From: Betaproteobacteria bacterium SG8_40
GTDB taxonomy: Bacteria; Pseudomonadota; Gammaproteobacteria; Burkholderiales; Eutrophovitaceae
Length of the DNA: 6,259 bases
Assembly: GCA_001304425.1 (NCBI GenBank)
Contig: LJTS01000173.1
Span: forward strand, 1-6,259
Direction: 5' to 3'
Made by a program: the position numbers and the translations under genes. The notes under the pieces were generated by a model. That model did no database searches. It was given only the letters and a program-made list of their open reading frames with translations, and had not been told where the DNA came from. Every line of letters begins with the position of its first letter. The stretch's first letter is position 1. Below, piece after piece: positions 5,598 through 6,259 of the stretch.

Positions 5598-6259
5598 TCA
5601 CGATTTCTCCTTCGCGACGTCTTCTTCGATGCCAAGCTCCTGGACTTTTCTCGTCAATGTGTTGCGCCCCATTCCCAGTAACTGTGAAGCTTCGATGCGG
5701 CGCCCACCGGTATGGGCGAGTGCACGCAAAATCATCGCGCGTTCGAACTTGCGGCTGAAGTCGTCGAGAATGCCGGTCTCGCCGCGCCGGAGGCGTGACT
5801 CCGCCTCGCGCTCCAGCACGGCGACCCAGTCGTCGCCGCCTTCCGCGTCGCCGGCTTCTTCGCGCAACTCGGGCGGCAGGCCTTTCGTGTCGACAGTGAC
5901 GCCGGGGGCCATCACCGTAATCCAGTGACATACGTTTTCCAACTGCCGCACGTTCCCCGGCCAGTCCCGCGAAGCGAGATACTTGATCGCGTCGTCTGTC
6001 AGGCGCTTTGATTCAACGCCTAGGTCGTGCGCGCATTTCTTCAGAAAATGGCGCACCAGCAGCGGAATATCCTCGCGCCGCTCACGCAGTGGCGGCAAGC
6101 GCAGCCGAATGACATTCAACCGGTGAAACAGGTCCTCGCGAAACAGTCCTTCCTTGACTCTTTTTTCGAGATCCTGGTGGGTTGCGGTGATGACGCGCAC
6201 GTTGGCGTGCATCGGCTGATGTCCGCCAACCCGGTAGAAGTGGCCGTCGGAAAGCACCC
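5598..6259 (-). CDS. glnG: Nitrogen regulator NtrC (NR-I), C-terminal part
   Basis: This is the sigma-54-dependent response regulator that activates nitrogen-assimilation genes when phosphorylated by NtrB (GlnL). The gene is cut by the window end: the first visible codon region (GTG at 6257) is internal, not a start. About 219 residues remain, roughly the last 45% of the usual 470. They contain the end of the AAA+ domain: VITATHQDL (sensor I area), FREDLFHRLN with the arginine-finger region, LPPLRERREDIP, and WPGNVRQLEN (sensor II). After an acidic linker comes a Fis-type helix-turn-helix (about residues 180-210) ending in LLGMGRNTLTRKVQELGI. DLFHRLNVIR and GRNTLTRK are characteristic of NtrC rather than other enhancer-binding proteins. 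The receiver domain, Walker motifs and GAFTGA loop lie outside. A glnL/glnA cluster just beyond the window is expected from family context but not seen. Confidence 0.93.
   Translation of the reverse strand, partial: VLSDGHFYRVGGHQPMHANVRVITATHQDLEKRVKEGLFREDLFHRLNVIRLRLPPLRERREDIPLLVRHFLKKCAHDLGVESKRLTDDAIKYLASRDWPGNVRQLENVCHWITVMAPGVTVDTKGLPPELREEAGDAEGGDDWVAVLEREAESRLRRGETGILDDFSRKFERAMILRALAHTGGRRIEASQLLGMGRNTLTRKVQELGIEEDVAKEKS

Noticed and set aside
5560..5931. Minus-strand 123-residue frame overlapping the ntrC end
   Set aside because: It is Arg-rich, low-complexity translation typical of an out-of-frame reading of GC-rich DNA; the ntrC frame is the real one.
6255..6257. GTG as a possible start of the minus-strand regulator
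   Set aside because: It falls inside the AAA+ domain (VLSDGHFYRVGG of NtrC), and the frame stays open to the window edge, so the gene continues beyond it.

Overview
The window looks like an ordinary chromosomal stretch from a GC-rich proteobacterium, most likely a non-enteric gammaproteobacterium. The evidence is close family resemblance to enterobacterial oligopeptidase A (PrlC/OpdA), a single-chain exonuclease III, an NtrC-type nitrogen regulator, and small accessory proteins of the DUF4124, PilZ and Sel1 families. The sequence alone does not support a genus. There is no sign of mobile DNA, CRISPR arrays, or tRNA or rRNA genes.

Layout, left to right. (1) A two-gene + strand unit (about 75-2732): a complete M3 metallopeptidase (prlC/opdA), then 12 bp later an exported DUF4124-glutaredoxin-like protein. 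A sigma-32-like promoter with two CCCCATT boxes lies just upstream. (2) A 375-bp gap with a 41-nt hairpin and a possible sigma-70 promoter. (3) A small PilZ-domain protein (3108-3587, TTG start) with both c-di-GMP-binding signatures and a basic C-terminal tail. (4) A 172-bp gap with a strong small hairpin. (5) A secreted protein with three 36-residue Sel1 repeats (3760-4335). (6) A 406-bp gap with no convincing gene but several inverted repeats, ending in a perfect 17-bp palindrome beside a possible promoter for the next gene. (7) Exodeoxyribonuclease III (xthA, 4742-5509). (8) A convergent 88-bp gap with a probable terminator for the minus-strand gene. (9) The C-terminal part of NtrC/GlnG (5598-6259, minus strand), cut by the window end.

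The genes do not form one pathway. The first pair is plausibly one operon for protein and peptide turnover plus envelope redox work. PilZ (second-messenger sensing), the Sel1 protein (an envelope protein-protein scaffold), xthA (base-excision repair) and ntrC (nitrogen control) appear to be separate transcription units. I see no clearly new multi-gene system. The points most worth a second look are the heat-shock-like promoter, the redox protein with a CxxxC site fused to DUF4124, and the non-coding structure in the gaps before pilZ and xthA.
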